A stretch of DNA of 64,000 bases from Chitinophaga caeni (GTDB taxonomy: Bacteria; Bacteroidota; Bacteroidia; Chitinophagales; Chitinophagaceae), in contig NZ_CP023777.1 in the NCBI RefSeq assembly GCF_002557795.1, positions 1,054,001-1,118,000 of the forward strand. Reading direction: 5' to 3'. Below are positions 26,829 to 34,898 of the stretch, piece after piece; positions within the stretch are counted from its first letter, which is position 1, and every line of letters begins with the position of its first letter. The notes below the pieces were generated by a model. It worked only from the letters and a program-made list of their open reading frames with translations. It did no database searches and was not told where the DNA came from. The translations under genes and the position numbers were made by a program.

Positions 26829-27926
26829 ATGGAAAACGACTTAAAACTAAAGCTAGAACAGCTGCATCAAAGGCTTGATTCCTTAAAAGAGCAGATCAAT
26901 ACTGAAGAGGCAACCAAGAATGCTTTTGTAATGCCCTTTATACAAATCATTGGCTACGACATTTTCAATCCTACAGAAGTAATCCCTGAATTTATTTGTG
27001 ATATCGGCTCCAAAAAAGGAGAAAAGATCGATTATGTCATCATGAAAGAAGGTGAGCCGGTATTAATTATAGAATGTAAACATTGGAAAGAGAACGTAGA
27101 TGCTCATAATTCACAACTCCACCGCTATTACCATGTTTCTAAATCCAGGTTCGGGGTTCTCACCAACGGCCAGGTGTACAACTTTTACGCCGATCTCGAA
27201 CGTCCTAATATCATGGATGACAAGCCATTTTTCACGTTAGACCTTGGCAACATTAAAGAAGCCCATATCAGGATATTAGAAAATTTTACCAAGAAAAGTT
27301 ATAACCTCGAAAGTATTTTAGATTCTGCCGAAGCTTTGAAGTATATCAATGCGATTAGGGGAGAATTTGAAAAGGAACTGCAAACTCCAACTGATGATTT
27401 TATCAAGCTATTAGTAAGTAAGTTTTTCAACAGGCCCTTAACAGCTTCCCGCCTAGTTGCTTTTCGGGAATATACCAAGAAAGCGCTTTCCAACTCGATT
27501 AACGAATCGATAAGTTTCAGGCTAAAGAACGCATTAAGCATTAATGAAAAAATTCCGTCAAAGCAGGAATCAGAAGATCTACAGTCGATCGATGACAATG
27601 CCGATAGCCCCAAAATCATTACTACTGAAGAAGAGAAGGAGGCCGCACAAATTATCAAAGCGATATTGAGGGAATTGCTTCCTGCTGCGAGAATTGCTTT
27701 CAGGGATACACAATCGTATTTCGGCATCTTATTAGATGATAACAACCGTAAACCTTTGGCAAGATTACATTTCAACCATTCCAAAAAATACCTCGAATTA
27801 TTCCATAATGGAAAAGACAATGGCGAAAAGATGGCCCTAGAAACCTTGGAAGATATTTATAATTATAAAAAAGAGTTGCTTGTGGCTGCTAATAATTATA
27901 TACAGGTCACTGTTACACAAGATTGA
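26829..27926 (+). CDS. Lone PD-(D/E)XK nuclease with type I R-subunit-like N-terminus
   Basis: A 365-residue protein. Residues of about 25-160 resemble the N-terminal nuclease domain of type I restriction R proteins (HSDR_N family): Glu28, then Asp68 in EKIDYVIM and Glu82-x-Lys84 in IIECKHW form the PD-(D/E)XK catalytic set, with the later SQLHRYYHVSKSRFGVLTNG segment. The C-terminal part (about 160-365) is helical and not recognised. No helicase, methylase or specificity gene is next to it, so it is a solitary nuclease. Its target is unknown; a defence role is possible, not shown. Confidence 0.75.
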   Translation: MENDLKLKLEQLHQRLDSLKEQINTEEATKNAFVMPFIQIIGYDIFNPTEVIPEFICDIGSKKGEKIDYVIMKEGEPVLIIECKHWKENVDAHNSQLHRYYHVSKSRFGVLTNGQVYNFYADLERPNIMDDKPFFTLDLGNIKEAHIRILENFTKKSYNLESILDSAEALKYINAIRGEFEKELQTPTDDFIKLLVSKFFNRPLTASRLVAFREYTKKALSNSINESISFRLKNALSINEKIPSKQESEDLQSIDDNADSPKIITTEEEKEAAQIIKAILRELLPAARIAFRDTQSYFGILLDDNNRKPLARLHFNHSKKYLELFHNGKDNGEKMALETLEDIYNYKKELLVAANNYIQVTVTQD

Positions 27927-27976
27927 CCTAATTCGAAATTTAAATATGCTTATTTATATTACTTATATGCTATATC

Positions 27977-28588
27977 ATGATAGAAAATCTAAAAAAACTT
28001 CTTAACGAAGAACAAGATCCCAAAGCTGTTGAAAAAATCATGGGTAAACTAAATGGATTATTGATGAAGGGTGAGGAGGTAACTTATATAGCAGTGCAGA
28101 AAAAACCGGCAATAAACCTTTCTCCCGACTGCGTAGCGCTAACTAATAAAAGGATAATTTTCTGTCGCCCGAAAACTCTTGGGCTAACCATGGAATTTCA
28201 AGATTATGTTTGGAAAGATGTATTTGATTGCCATATGAGAGAAGGCATTTTAGGCGCTGTATTCTCCATTAAAACCATTACTGGATTCGTAAATAGAATG
28301 GACTTTCTTCCCAAAATGCAAGCCAGGAAATTATATACTATGGCACAGGAACAGGAAGAGATTCAAAAAGAAATCAGGCGCCAACTGGCACTCGAAGAAA
28401 AGCGTGCCGCTGCGGGAAATGTAATGGTTAATGCGAATGTACCGAATACGCCCGATACTAATGGTCTTAATTCAATAAAGGAAGATCCGGCGCAAACACT
28501 ACAAAAATTAAAATCATTGCTGGATAACCAGCTAATAACAGAGGACGAATATAATGCTAAGAAAGCGGAGATACTATCGAGGATTTGA
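27977..28588 (+). CDS. PH-like and SHOCT domain protein
   Basis: A 203-residue protein. After an N-terminal helix, residues of about 35-125 look like a bacterial PH domain (GEEVTYIAVQKKPAI, LTNKRIIFCRPK, a repeated strand pattern). A charged helix (QEQEEIQKEIRRQLALEEKR) leads to a SHOCT domain at the end (LKSLLDNQLITEDEYNAKKA). Such proteins bind membranes or oligomerise; the exact role is unknown. It is 50 bases after the nuclease gene. Confidence 0.8.
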   Translation: MIENLKKLLNEEQDPKAVEKIMGKLNGLLMKGEEVTYIAVQKKPAINLSPDCVALTNKRIIFCRPKTLGLTMEFQDYVWKDVFDCHMREGILGAVFSIKTITGFVNRMDFLPKMQARKLYTMAQEQEEIQKEIRRQLALEEKRAAAGNVMVNANVPNTPDTNGLNSIKEDPAQTLQKLKSLLDNQLITEDEYNAKKAEILSRI

Positions 28589-28612
28589 TTTAGAAGAGTA
28601 GTCTAATTATCA

Positions 28613-29927
28613 GAGACTGTAAAATAAACTGTGTCAAAGACTAAAAAAACAAGATCTTTAACACAGTTTTTTTTATGGAACAAAAAGGAAAATTTGACTA
28701 CGAAGAACTCAAACGGAAGACCTTAGAGCAACTCCGCTCTGGTAAGTCCCTGTTTGGCAAAGATGGGGCTTTCGCACCTCTTCTGAAAGATATTCTCGAA
28801 GCTGCACTGGAGGGCGAGATGGAGGTTCATTTAGATGATGAGCAACGGGCAAATGGGAACCGGAAGAATGGCAAAAACCGAAAACGGCTTAAAACAGCAG
28901 ATGGTACTATCGATCTGGAGACACCCCGTGACCGGGCAAGCAGCTTTGAACCACAGATCATCAAAAAGCGGGAGACCATTCTGGCAGAGAGCCTGGAGAG
29001 TAAAATCATCGGTATGTATGGGCATGGCATGAGCTTACGGGACATCTCAGCTCATATCAAAGATATGTACGATACAGAGATTTCAGCTGCGACATTATCT
29101 TCCATAACCGATAAAGTTATCCCTCTGGTCAAAGAATGGCAGGCCCGTCCTTTGGAGCCACTGTATTGCATTGTCTGGCTGGACGCCATGTTTTATAAAG
29201 TCAAAGAAGAAGGCAAAGTAGTTAACCGTTGTGTTTATAATATCCTTGGTATAAATACCGATGGACGCAAAGAGCTATTAGGCATGTATGTCTCGGAGAG
29301 CGAGGGAGCTAACTTCTGGCTGAGTGTCCTGGCCAATCTTCAGCAACGGGGGTATCTGATATACTTATTGCCTGTATCGATAATTTGAAGGGATTTTCCG
29401 AGGCTATTGCCACGATATTCCCCTCTACAGCGGTACAAACCTGTGTCGTACATCAAATCCGCAATTCTATCAGGTACATAGCCAGTAAGGACCAGAAGCC
29501 ATTTATGGCCGATTTAAAACCGGTTTATCAGGCGGTGAGCAAGGAAGAAGCAGAGTCGCAGCTGGATCAACTGGACGAAAAATGGGGAAAGAAATATCCA
29601 GTTGTTATAGACTCCTGGCGCCGGAACTGGGATAAGCTCACTACGTATTTCCAATATTCTGAGGCCATCCGCAGGTTGATCTACACCACTAATACTATCG
29701 AGGGGTTCCATCGCCAGGTGCGTAAAGTGACCAAAACCAAAGGAGCCTTTACCTCCGATATGGCCTTGCTGAAATTAATTTACCTGGCTGCCCAGAACAT
29801 CCAGAAGAAATGGACACAGCCCCTTCAAAACTGGAGTCTGACTGTGTCTCAGCTGTCAATTATATTTGGGGATCGACTGAAATTGCGATTATAAATTAAA
29901 TGTTGACACAGTTTATTTTACACTCCC
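28613..29927 (+). mobile_element. IS256-family insertion sequence with 8-bp target duplication
   Basis: The element is 1315 bp. Terminal inverted repeats of about 25 bp match with two differences: the left end begins GAGACTGTAAAATAAACTGT (28613) and the right end, read inward, GGGAGTGTAAAATAAACTGT (from 29927). Both flanks carry the same 8-bp sequence AATTATCA (28605-28612 and 29928-29935), which is the expected target duplication size for this family. It lies between the PH/SHOCT gene and an unassigned gene and interrupts neither. The intact duplication implies a fairly recent insertion. Confidence 0.93.
28675..29894 (+). pseudogene. IS256-family transposase, frame broken by one base
   Basis: Two frames, 28675-29388 and 29385-29894, together give a full mutator-type transposase of about 406 residues. 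The DDE residues are present: LDAMFYKVKEEGK (first Asp), IDNLKG (second Asp) and TTNTIEGFHRQVRK (Glu). The frames meet at a run of five G at 29348-29352. Six G would give the family's continuous RGVSDILIACIDNLKG. So one G seems missing, by mutation or as a sequencing error; a minus-1 slip at the run would also restore the frame, but IS256 elements are not known to need frameshifting. Confidence 0.9.
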
Positions 29928-30017
29928 AATTATCATCGAAAAACAGGTCGTGCATTCTTTTGCCGGCCTGTAAAATCTCTAACGAAAGCGATCTGTTTAA
30001 CCGAACCGGATAAAGCT

Positions 30018-30572
30018 TTATATCTCATCCCCATCACCCAAAGCCCTCCGAATAATCTGCTGCTTATTCTTCCTTTCCGACTTCCGATGTTGCGCTTTCT
30101 TTTCTGCCGTTGACTTATCCTTATCCGTATGAAACTTCATCATATTCCAAGATAACGAAGACCCTTTCTTGATCATCAAACCGTTTAATGGGCAATCAGC
30201 TCTCCCGCAATCATGTTTTGAATATGTACCGAAGTTGCGATGTTTAATATTCTTATCGGACAAAATTTTTTGTTGATTGGCGACAATATCCTTCCAAAAT
30301 TGACGGAACTCCACTTCGCTCAATTCATCTCCTAAAGTTGAAACAGCAAAATAGGTATCCGGATCTTTCAATTGTAAGAACTCGAAAGTTTTGTACAAGG
30401 TTTTATTAGCATAATCGCGTACCCGGATCTTTTCTTCTAGGCTCAATTGTTCATGCTCAATTAGAGAGCGATACAAACCCAATGAGTTAAAATCTTTATA
30501 TTTCTTATGATTATCAATGATTTGATAATACTCATCTACAGTGCATTGATTAAATGGCTTTCCTATCTCCAT
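30018..30572 (-). CDS. Protein of unknown function
   Basis: A 184-residue hydrophilic protein. I do not recognise a family. The central part is helical and highly charged. A small motif KHDCGRADCPLNGLM (two Cys spaced by four, with an adjacent His) could hold a metal. The tail is strongly basic (KKAQHRKSERKNKQQ). It has no signal peptide and no membrane segment. It is 446 bases past the IS256 transposase and 71 bases before the terpene-synthase-like gene in the same direction. Confidence 0.65.
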   Translation of the reverse strand: MEIGKPFNQCTVDEYYQIIDNHKKYKDFNSLGLYRSLIEHEQLSLEEKIRVRDYANKTLYKTFEFLQLKDPDTYFAVSTLGDELSEVEFRQFWKDIVANQQKILSDKNIKHRNFGTYSKHDCGRADCPLNGLMIKKGSSLSWNMMKFHTDKDKSTAEKKAQHRKSERKNKQQIIRRALGDGDEI

Positions 30573-30643
30573 ATAGACTCAAAATTAACGTTCAGACAGA
30601 CCAAGTTAATTTAATACGTTTATCGCAATTTTCCGAATAAAAA

Positions 30644-31660
30644 TTAGTTGACGTAGTTAGATAAATAATACACCTGTTTTATCCAGCGAAATCTTTGAGA
30701 CCAATTATCCATATCACATACCAGTTCCTTTCTATTTAATTGATTAAGTGACTGGTTTGGGGAAAGGTTCTCCTTTAAGTCCTGTAATTTTTCTATTGCT
30801 ATTAGACCCATCGCGTTCAATGAATGAACGATCACGGTATACTTCTTCATCTCATCTTTATCTTCACATTGTTCCCTCACGGATTTATTCAAATTATTAA
30901 CATCGGATAAAAAATTACATTTCAGCTTTTCTATATCCTGGTAACGGTTAGGGATCGTATAAACGCCATTCAGATTATCTTTATAAACATCGAATGCATC
31001 ATTTGTCAATTGCATCAATCCGGCCAACGGTAGCAACATATCTAGAATAACTTGTGTAGGATAATGATCTAGAATGGAACAGTATAACAATATTGAATGA
31101 TAGCTTTTGTAATAAGTTATTTCATACAGCTCTTTCTCGGAAATATTGGCATCAAACTGTTTCAAAGAAGCCTTTTGCCACCTGAATACTTGCTCTAACT
31201 GTTGAATTACAAAAGAAGGATCCGGAACTTCTGACAAAATCTTAAGATAAAGTTGATGTGCCATTTTATCAATTTTGTCACCCGGTTTATAATCGTATGG
31301 ATATGAAGTAAAACTCTTTATATCTTCTATACCCAATATTTTATCATCAAACATATCATCGTACAACGGCGCAAAGAGACTAAGTAGCCCGATCCGTTCA
31401 TATTCATCCTTGTTAAGCGAATTGCCCGTCAATCGATAAACGTTCTCACAGATCAAGTTCAATCCCAACTGCCAATATTTTATCGTGCGGCAAACAGCTT
31501 TCTCATTACCAACGAGATATTCTTTGAAGTTTATATCCTTGAGGATAACCGCGACTTGCTTGCGTAAATATTTTTCTTGCCGCTTGATCCTAAAATATAA
31601 ACTTCCTAAAAGTATCGTGGTTTTATACAGGCTAATAGGTGTAGGCTTAATCTTTTTCAT
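30644..31660 (-). CDS. Divergent class I terpene synthase-like protein
   Basis: A 338-residue all-helical protein (start ATG at 31660; a TTG six codons earlier is less likely). It has two acidic motifs in the right order and distance for a class I isoprenoid synthase: LYDDMFDD at about 99-106 (a DDxxD) and NDAFDVYKD at 220-228. The latter keeps the spacing of the NSE triad (N, +4, +8) with Asp in place of Ser/Thr and Glu. No other family part is recognised and overall similarity to known cyclases cannot be judged here. It would use a prenyl diphosphate in the cytosol; the product is unknown. No P450 or prenyltransferase gene is near. Confidence 0.68.
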   Translation of the reverse strand: MKKIKPTPISLYKTTILLGSLYFRIKRQEKYLRKQVAVILKDINFKEYLVGNEKAVCRTIKYWQLGLNLICENVYRLTGNSLNKDEYERIGLLSLFAPLYDDMFDDKILGIEDIKSFTSYPYDYKPGDKIDKMAHQLYLKILSEVPDPSFVIQQLEQVFRWQKASLKQFDANISEKELYEITYYKSYHSILLYCSILDHYPTQVILDMLLPLAGLMQLTNDAFDVYKDNLNGVYTIPNRYQDIEKLKCNFLSDVNNLNKSVREQCEDKDEMKKYTVIVHSLNAMGLIAIEKLQDLKENLSPNQSLNQLNRKELVCDMDNWSQRFRWIKQVYYLSNYVN

Positions 31661-31735
31661 CTCTAACGCTGGAATCAATCCTACTAAATTAAGAATTTCG
31701 AAAAGAAAAACTAGGAACCATAAGGAAAGTAATAC

Positions 31736-31770
31736 AAAAGGGGTATATCATTTCATGACATACCCCTTTT
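31736..31770 (-). terminator. Hairpin downstream of the frameshifted secreted gene
   Basis: The arms AAAAGGGGTAT and ATACCCCTTTT pair perfectly around a 13-base loop. On the minus strand the tail is TTTTGTATT and on the plus strand TTTTTATG. It separates the secreted-protein gene from the terpene-synthase-like gene. Confidence 0.65.
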
Positions 31771-31826
31771 TATGTTATCTTCGAATGACCTGAAAGACAG
31801 CCAATAGTAGCTTCATCGCATCAATT

Positions 31827-32413
31827 CTATTTCAATTTTTTCTTGATAAATTTTGCTAAATATTTACCCGCTTTAGCATAGCCTTCGGCAATCCTTGAGC
31901 CTGAATCAAAATGCCCTTGAAAACCTTTCATTTTGTCCATCTTGATTTTGCATAAGACTTTCTTGGGGTTTTCTGCTTCGTAAAATGTTACGATTAACGT
32001 CACCAACGCCGGTTTTGCTTTGACGCCAACATTAAATCCAACTTCGATAAACTCCGTTTCAACATGCATCATGTATCTTGCATCCAAATCTTCCCCGACC
32101 TTGATATCGCTATATTCAGAAAATAACTGCTCAAATTTAGGTTGATATTTCTCGCTTTTGTCTCCTTGCCATGCTTTTTCCCATTCATCACCACTACCTG
32201 CATCTTTTTTCTCTTTTTCGGCTTTCTTACGCTTGATATAATTAGCCTCACTTCCATCTTTTCCCACTTTTAATTATCATAACTAAATTCAATCTTGAGG
32301 TCATTTACATCACGTAAAAAGTTGACATTTCCTTTTAGTATATCTTGTGCTTGTAGATTGGAGCTAGCAAATATGGCAACAAGTATTGACAATAGGGCTA
32401 GAGTTTTCTTCAT
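31827..32413 (-). pseudogene. Secreted protein of unknown function, frameshifted
   Basis: Two frames together give a protein like known Bacteroidota secreted proteins. The first runs from the ATG at 32413 and encodes a signal peptide (MKKTLALLSILVAIFASS) ending NLQAQ, then a mature start ending in EFSYDN and a stop at about 32272. The second begins after the stop as KVGKDGSEANY and continues to 31827 (146 residues). One extra T in the TTTTAA run near 32268-32273 would join them as FSYDNLKVGKDG. The mature part has a helical charged region and ends in basic residues. No function is known to me. The break may be a real mutation or a sequencing error. Confidence 0.75.
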
Positions 32414-32552
32414 TTTAGTTAGGTTTTATTTTGCTTGCAATGATAGAAAAATATATCAATGTCAATACATTATATTAATATATCATTGACTTGTTTGAAA
32501 TCATAAATTTCTCATGAATAATCCGTAACTTATTTATTCAATTCTACGAATC

Positions 32553-33251
32553 ATGAAAACAATATTATCCTTTTTAATCCTAATCTGTGGCAGCGTTTCG
32601 GCCACCTTCGCACAAGATCAACCTACCGGGGCTTGGCAATCTAAATCCGGTGATACGATCCGTAGCATGATCGTCACACCAGGATATTTTACGATCGCCA
32701 TTTACACACCGGGCCAATTTATCTCTACCTACGGCGGCACCTGGCAAGCCGACACTCCTGACGACGTAAAATTTAACATTGAATTTAACGCTACGGATAA
32801 ATCGCAGGTTGGGAAAACACTTAACCTCTCTGCGGATTTTAGCACGACTAGCATGGTACTATATGAGCCCGACGGGGCACGCACCTGGGAACGCACCGAT
32901 TACGGCGACGGTGTTATGCCCGGGTACTGGCAAATAACGGGACGGGAACAAAATGGTAAAATGAACAATATGCCGGCCAGGGCCCGGAAAACGGTTAAGA
33001 TTCTGTCTGGTAAGCGATTTCAATGGATTGCGATGAACACGGAGACGGGGGAGTTTTTCGGTTCAGGGGGAGGTACTTATTCCTTTGAAAATGGCCAATA
33101 CACGGAAAATATCGAATTTTTCTCCCGTGATAATAGCAGGGTAGGAGCATCGCTCTCTTTTAACGGCTCCCTAAATGGTAATGAATGGGATCATAGCGGC
33201 AAAAGCTCTAAAGGTGATCCAATCCACGAAATCTGGACGAGAACGTATTAG
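32553..33251 (+). CDS. Secreted protein with duplicated lipocalin-like domain
   Basis: A 232-residue protein with a signal peptide ending ATFAQ (residues 1-20). The mature part has two similar halves: GAWQSKSGDTIRS with YGGTWQADTPDD (about 26-105), and GYWQITGREQNGK with GGGTYSFENGQYT (about 125-205). Both end in a FN-like SxVGxxLxxxA strand, which shows an internal duplication of a beta-sandwich or lipocalin-like unit. Similar proteins in Bacteroidota are labelled DUF4488; I am not certain of that name. It is probably periplasmic; no ligand is known. Confidence 0.7.
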   Translation: MKTILSFLILICGSVSATFAQDQPTGAWQSKSGDTIRSMIVTPGYFTIAIYTPGQFISTYGGTWQADTPDDVKFNIEFNATDKSQVGKTLNLSADFSTTSMVLYEPDGARTWERTDYGDGVMPGYWQITGREQNGKMNNMPARARKTVKILSGKRFQWIAMNTETGEFFGSGGGTYSFENGQYTENIEFFSRDNSRVGASLSFNGSLNGNEWDHSGKSSKGDPIHEIWTRTY

Positions 33252-33275
33252 TATTTACTTATATACCCTTACAGA

Positions 33276-33308
33276 TTTGTATCGCTTTCCAGGAATGCGC
33301 TAACTTTG
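33276..33308 (+). promoter_or_regulatory. Promoter of the DNA glycosylase gene
   Basis: TTTG (33276-33279), 21 bases and TAACTTTG (33301-33308) match the Bacteroidota consensus. The predicted start near 33315 leaves the TTG at 33337 as the first in-frame initiation codon, which supports the start chosen for the glycosylase. Confidence 0.6.
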
Positions 33309-33336
33309 GAAGCATACATTTTGTAAGGGTATTTTA

Positions 33337-34008
33337 TTGAGGCTACCTTCCAAACATATTATCCAAGCATTTCAACGGAAACTACTGTCCTGGTATTTCC
33401 TTCATGGCAGGAAATTCCCTTGGCGGGAAATTCAACTCGATCCCTACCGCGCCATCATTGCCGAAATATTATTACAGCGTACCAAGGCCGAAACGGTTAG
33501 CAAGGTCTACTTGGAGTTTCTACGGAAATTCCCGAGCTGGAAATCGATTGTTGACACGGATATCAAGCAATTGGAATCCGTACTGACTCCCTTGGGCTTA
33601 TACAGGCAAAGAGCTAGGGGATTAAAAGCGCTTGCTGAAAAAATGATTGATACTAAGGGGATTTTGCCCCAGAACAGGGATGAACTAATGCAACTCCCGA
33701 TGATGGGTCAATACCTGGCCAATGCAGTTGAGCTTGTTCTATGGAATAAGCCATCTCCCTTACTGGATGTGAATATGGCCCGATTACTAGAGCGCTATTT
33801 CAAGAAACGAAAATTAGCAGATATACGCCATGATCCTTATCTACAAAAACTGTCATCCGCGATCGTAAACACCCCTAACGCACTTGAAATGAATTGGGCT
33901 GTACTGGACTTTGCTGCACTGGTTTGCAAGGCGGTAAAGCCGGAATGCGAAATTTGTATCCTGAACGAGGATTGTAAATACTATAAAAACAGTGTCAAAG
34001 ACAAATAA
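33337..34008 (+). CDS. HhH-GPD DNA glycosylase, Mig/MutY type
   Basis: A 223-residue protein (TTG start, no ATG available). It has FPWR (27-30) as in MutY, Glu43 in AEILLQRT, LPMMGQY (120-126) and the catalytic Asp144 in LLDVNMARL. Cys197, 204, 207 and 213 form the C-x6-C-x2-C-x5-C iron-sulfur cluster. The residue at the EndoIII-Lys/MutY-Ser position is Tyr126, as in the T/G-mismatch glycosylase Mig. It lacks the C-terminal MutY domain. It probably removes thymine from T/G mismatches produced by deamination of 5-methylcytosine, a job usually linked to DNA methylation. No methyltransferase is adjacent. Confidence 0.82.
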   Translation: MRLPSKHIIQAFQRKLLSWYFLHGRKFPWREIQLDPYRAIIAEILLQRTKAETVSKVYLEFLRKFPSWKSIVDTDIKQLESVLTPLGLYRQRARGLKALAEKMIDTKGILPQNRDELMQLPMMGQYLANAVELVLWNKPSPLLDVNMARLLERYFKKRKLADIRHDPYLQKLSSAIVNTPNALEMNWAVLDFAALVCKAVKPECEICILNEDCKYYKNSVKDK

Positions 34009-34009
34009 A

Positions 34010-34762
34010 TTACCTGTTAGATTTTACAATATGTTCACATACCGGCAAATGTAGTTGCTCCATTTCATGCAATACAATTTGGGCAATTAACCTTGCTCCC
34101 AACTCATTAAAATGAGTATTATCAACTTTCCCTTTAGGGTAGTTCGGATGTTCGCCCACTTTTAATTGTAAAAATAAAAGCTTGGAATTTTCTTCTCCCA
34201 TAGACTGGTATAACTCCCGGCTCTTGGCGTCCAAATCGATACATGGCACTTTCATGGCTGTTGCTACTTCCTTTACAACAGGCGTATAAGCAGCATGGGT
34301 TTCTATTGCCATTCCGGTCGAATCGAACCTACGCCTGGAAACGGGTGTTAGCAGGACCGGATGAGCTCCTTTAGAAAGCGTTTCCTTAACATATTTCTCC
34401 AATAACTCTTTATAGGCGACCGGATCTGTATATCTATCCGGACGATTCTTCGCGGCATCATTATGGCCGAATTGAATCATTACGTAATCACCGGGTTTCA
34501 ACGCATCAACCACGGGCTGCCAGCGGTTTTCCGCGATGAACGAACGGGTGCTCCTACCGTTCTTGGCCCGGTTATCAACCGTAACCGTGGAATCGAAGAA
34601 ATATTTAAAAGGCATGCCCCATCCTGTCTCGGGGTAAGCGCCGGTAACTTTTATCGACATAGTAGAATCACCTATCAAATAAATAGTGATATTTTCCTGT
34701 TCTTGTACACCTTGTATAATACAGGTCGATAACAGGATTTGTAATAGAAATTGTTTTAACAT
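34010..34762 (-). CDS. Rhamnogalacturonan acetylesterase-like SGNH hydrolase (CE12)
   Basis: A 250-residue exported esterase (hydrophobic N-terminus, about residues 1-20). Block I is IGDSTMS with Ser33, block III is FGHND (98-102) and the end has DNTHFNELG with Asp214 and His217. The VDNRAKNGRSTRSF segment is typical of family CE12. CE12 enzymes deacetylate rhamnogalacturonan or xylan. It is separated from the GH31 gene by a strong terminator, so it probably has its own promoter although the locus is functionally one. It converges with the glycosylase gene (1 base between stops). Confidence 0.85.
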   Translation of the reverse strand: MLKQFLLQILLSTCIIQGVQEQENITIYLIGDSTMSIKVTGAYPETGWGMPFKYFFDSTVTVDNRAKNGRSTRSFIAENRWQPVVDALKPGDYVMIQFGHNDAAKNRPDRYTDPVAYKELLEKYVKETLSKGAHPVLLTPVSRRRFDSTGMAIETHAAYTPVVKEVATAMKVPCIDLDAKSRELYQSMGEENSKLLFLQLKVGEHPNYPKGKVDNTHFNELGARLIAQIVLHEMEQLHLPVCEHIVKSNR

Positions 34763-34813
34763 ATGTGGAATTTGACATACAAGCTATAAAAAATTGTCAA
34801 CATCTAATAACGA

Positions 34814-34845
34814 AAAAGTGTTCCGCTTAAAGGCAGAACACTTTT
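34814..34845 (-). terminator. Terminator after the GH31 gene
   Basis: Perfect 10-bp arms AAAAGTGTTC and GAACACTTTT enclose a 12-base loop; on the minus strand the hairpin is followed by a TTTTTCG tail. It lies 54 bases past the GH31 stop. Confidence 0.85.
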
Positions 34846-34898
34846 CGGGAAACTACGAAAATTCCACTAAAGTAGTTTCCTTTTACAGACGATCTGCA

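Noticed and set aside
29340..29400. Programmed frameshift in the IS256 transposase
   Set aside because: IS256-family transposases are normally single-frame; a missing base in the G run is simpler. It is reported as a broken frame.
25975..34008. Genomic island integrated at the tRNA gene
   Set aside because: Accessory genes follow the tRNA, but no integrase was found and no second copy of the tRNA 3' end was noticed downstream.
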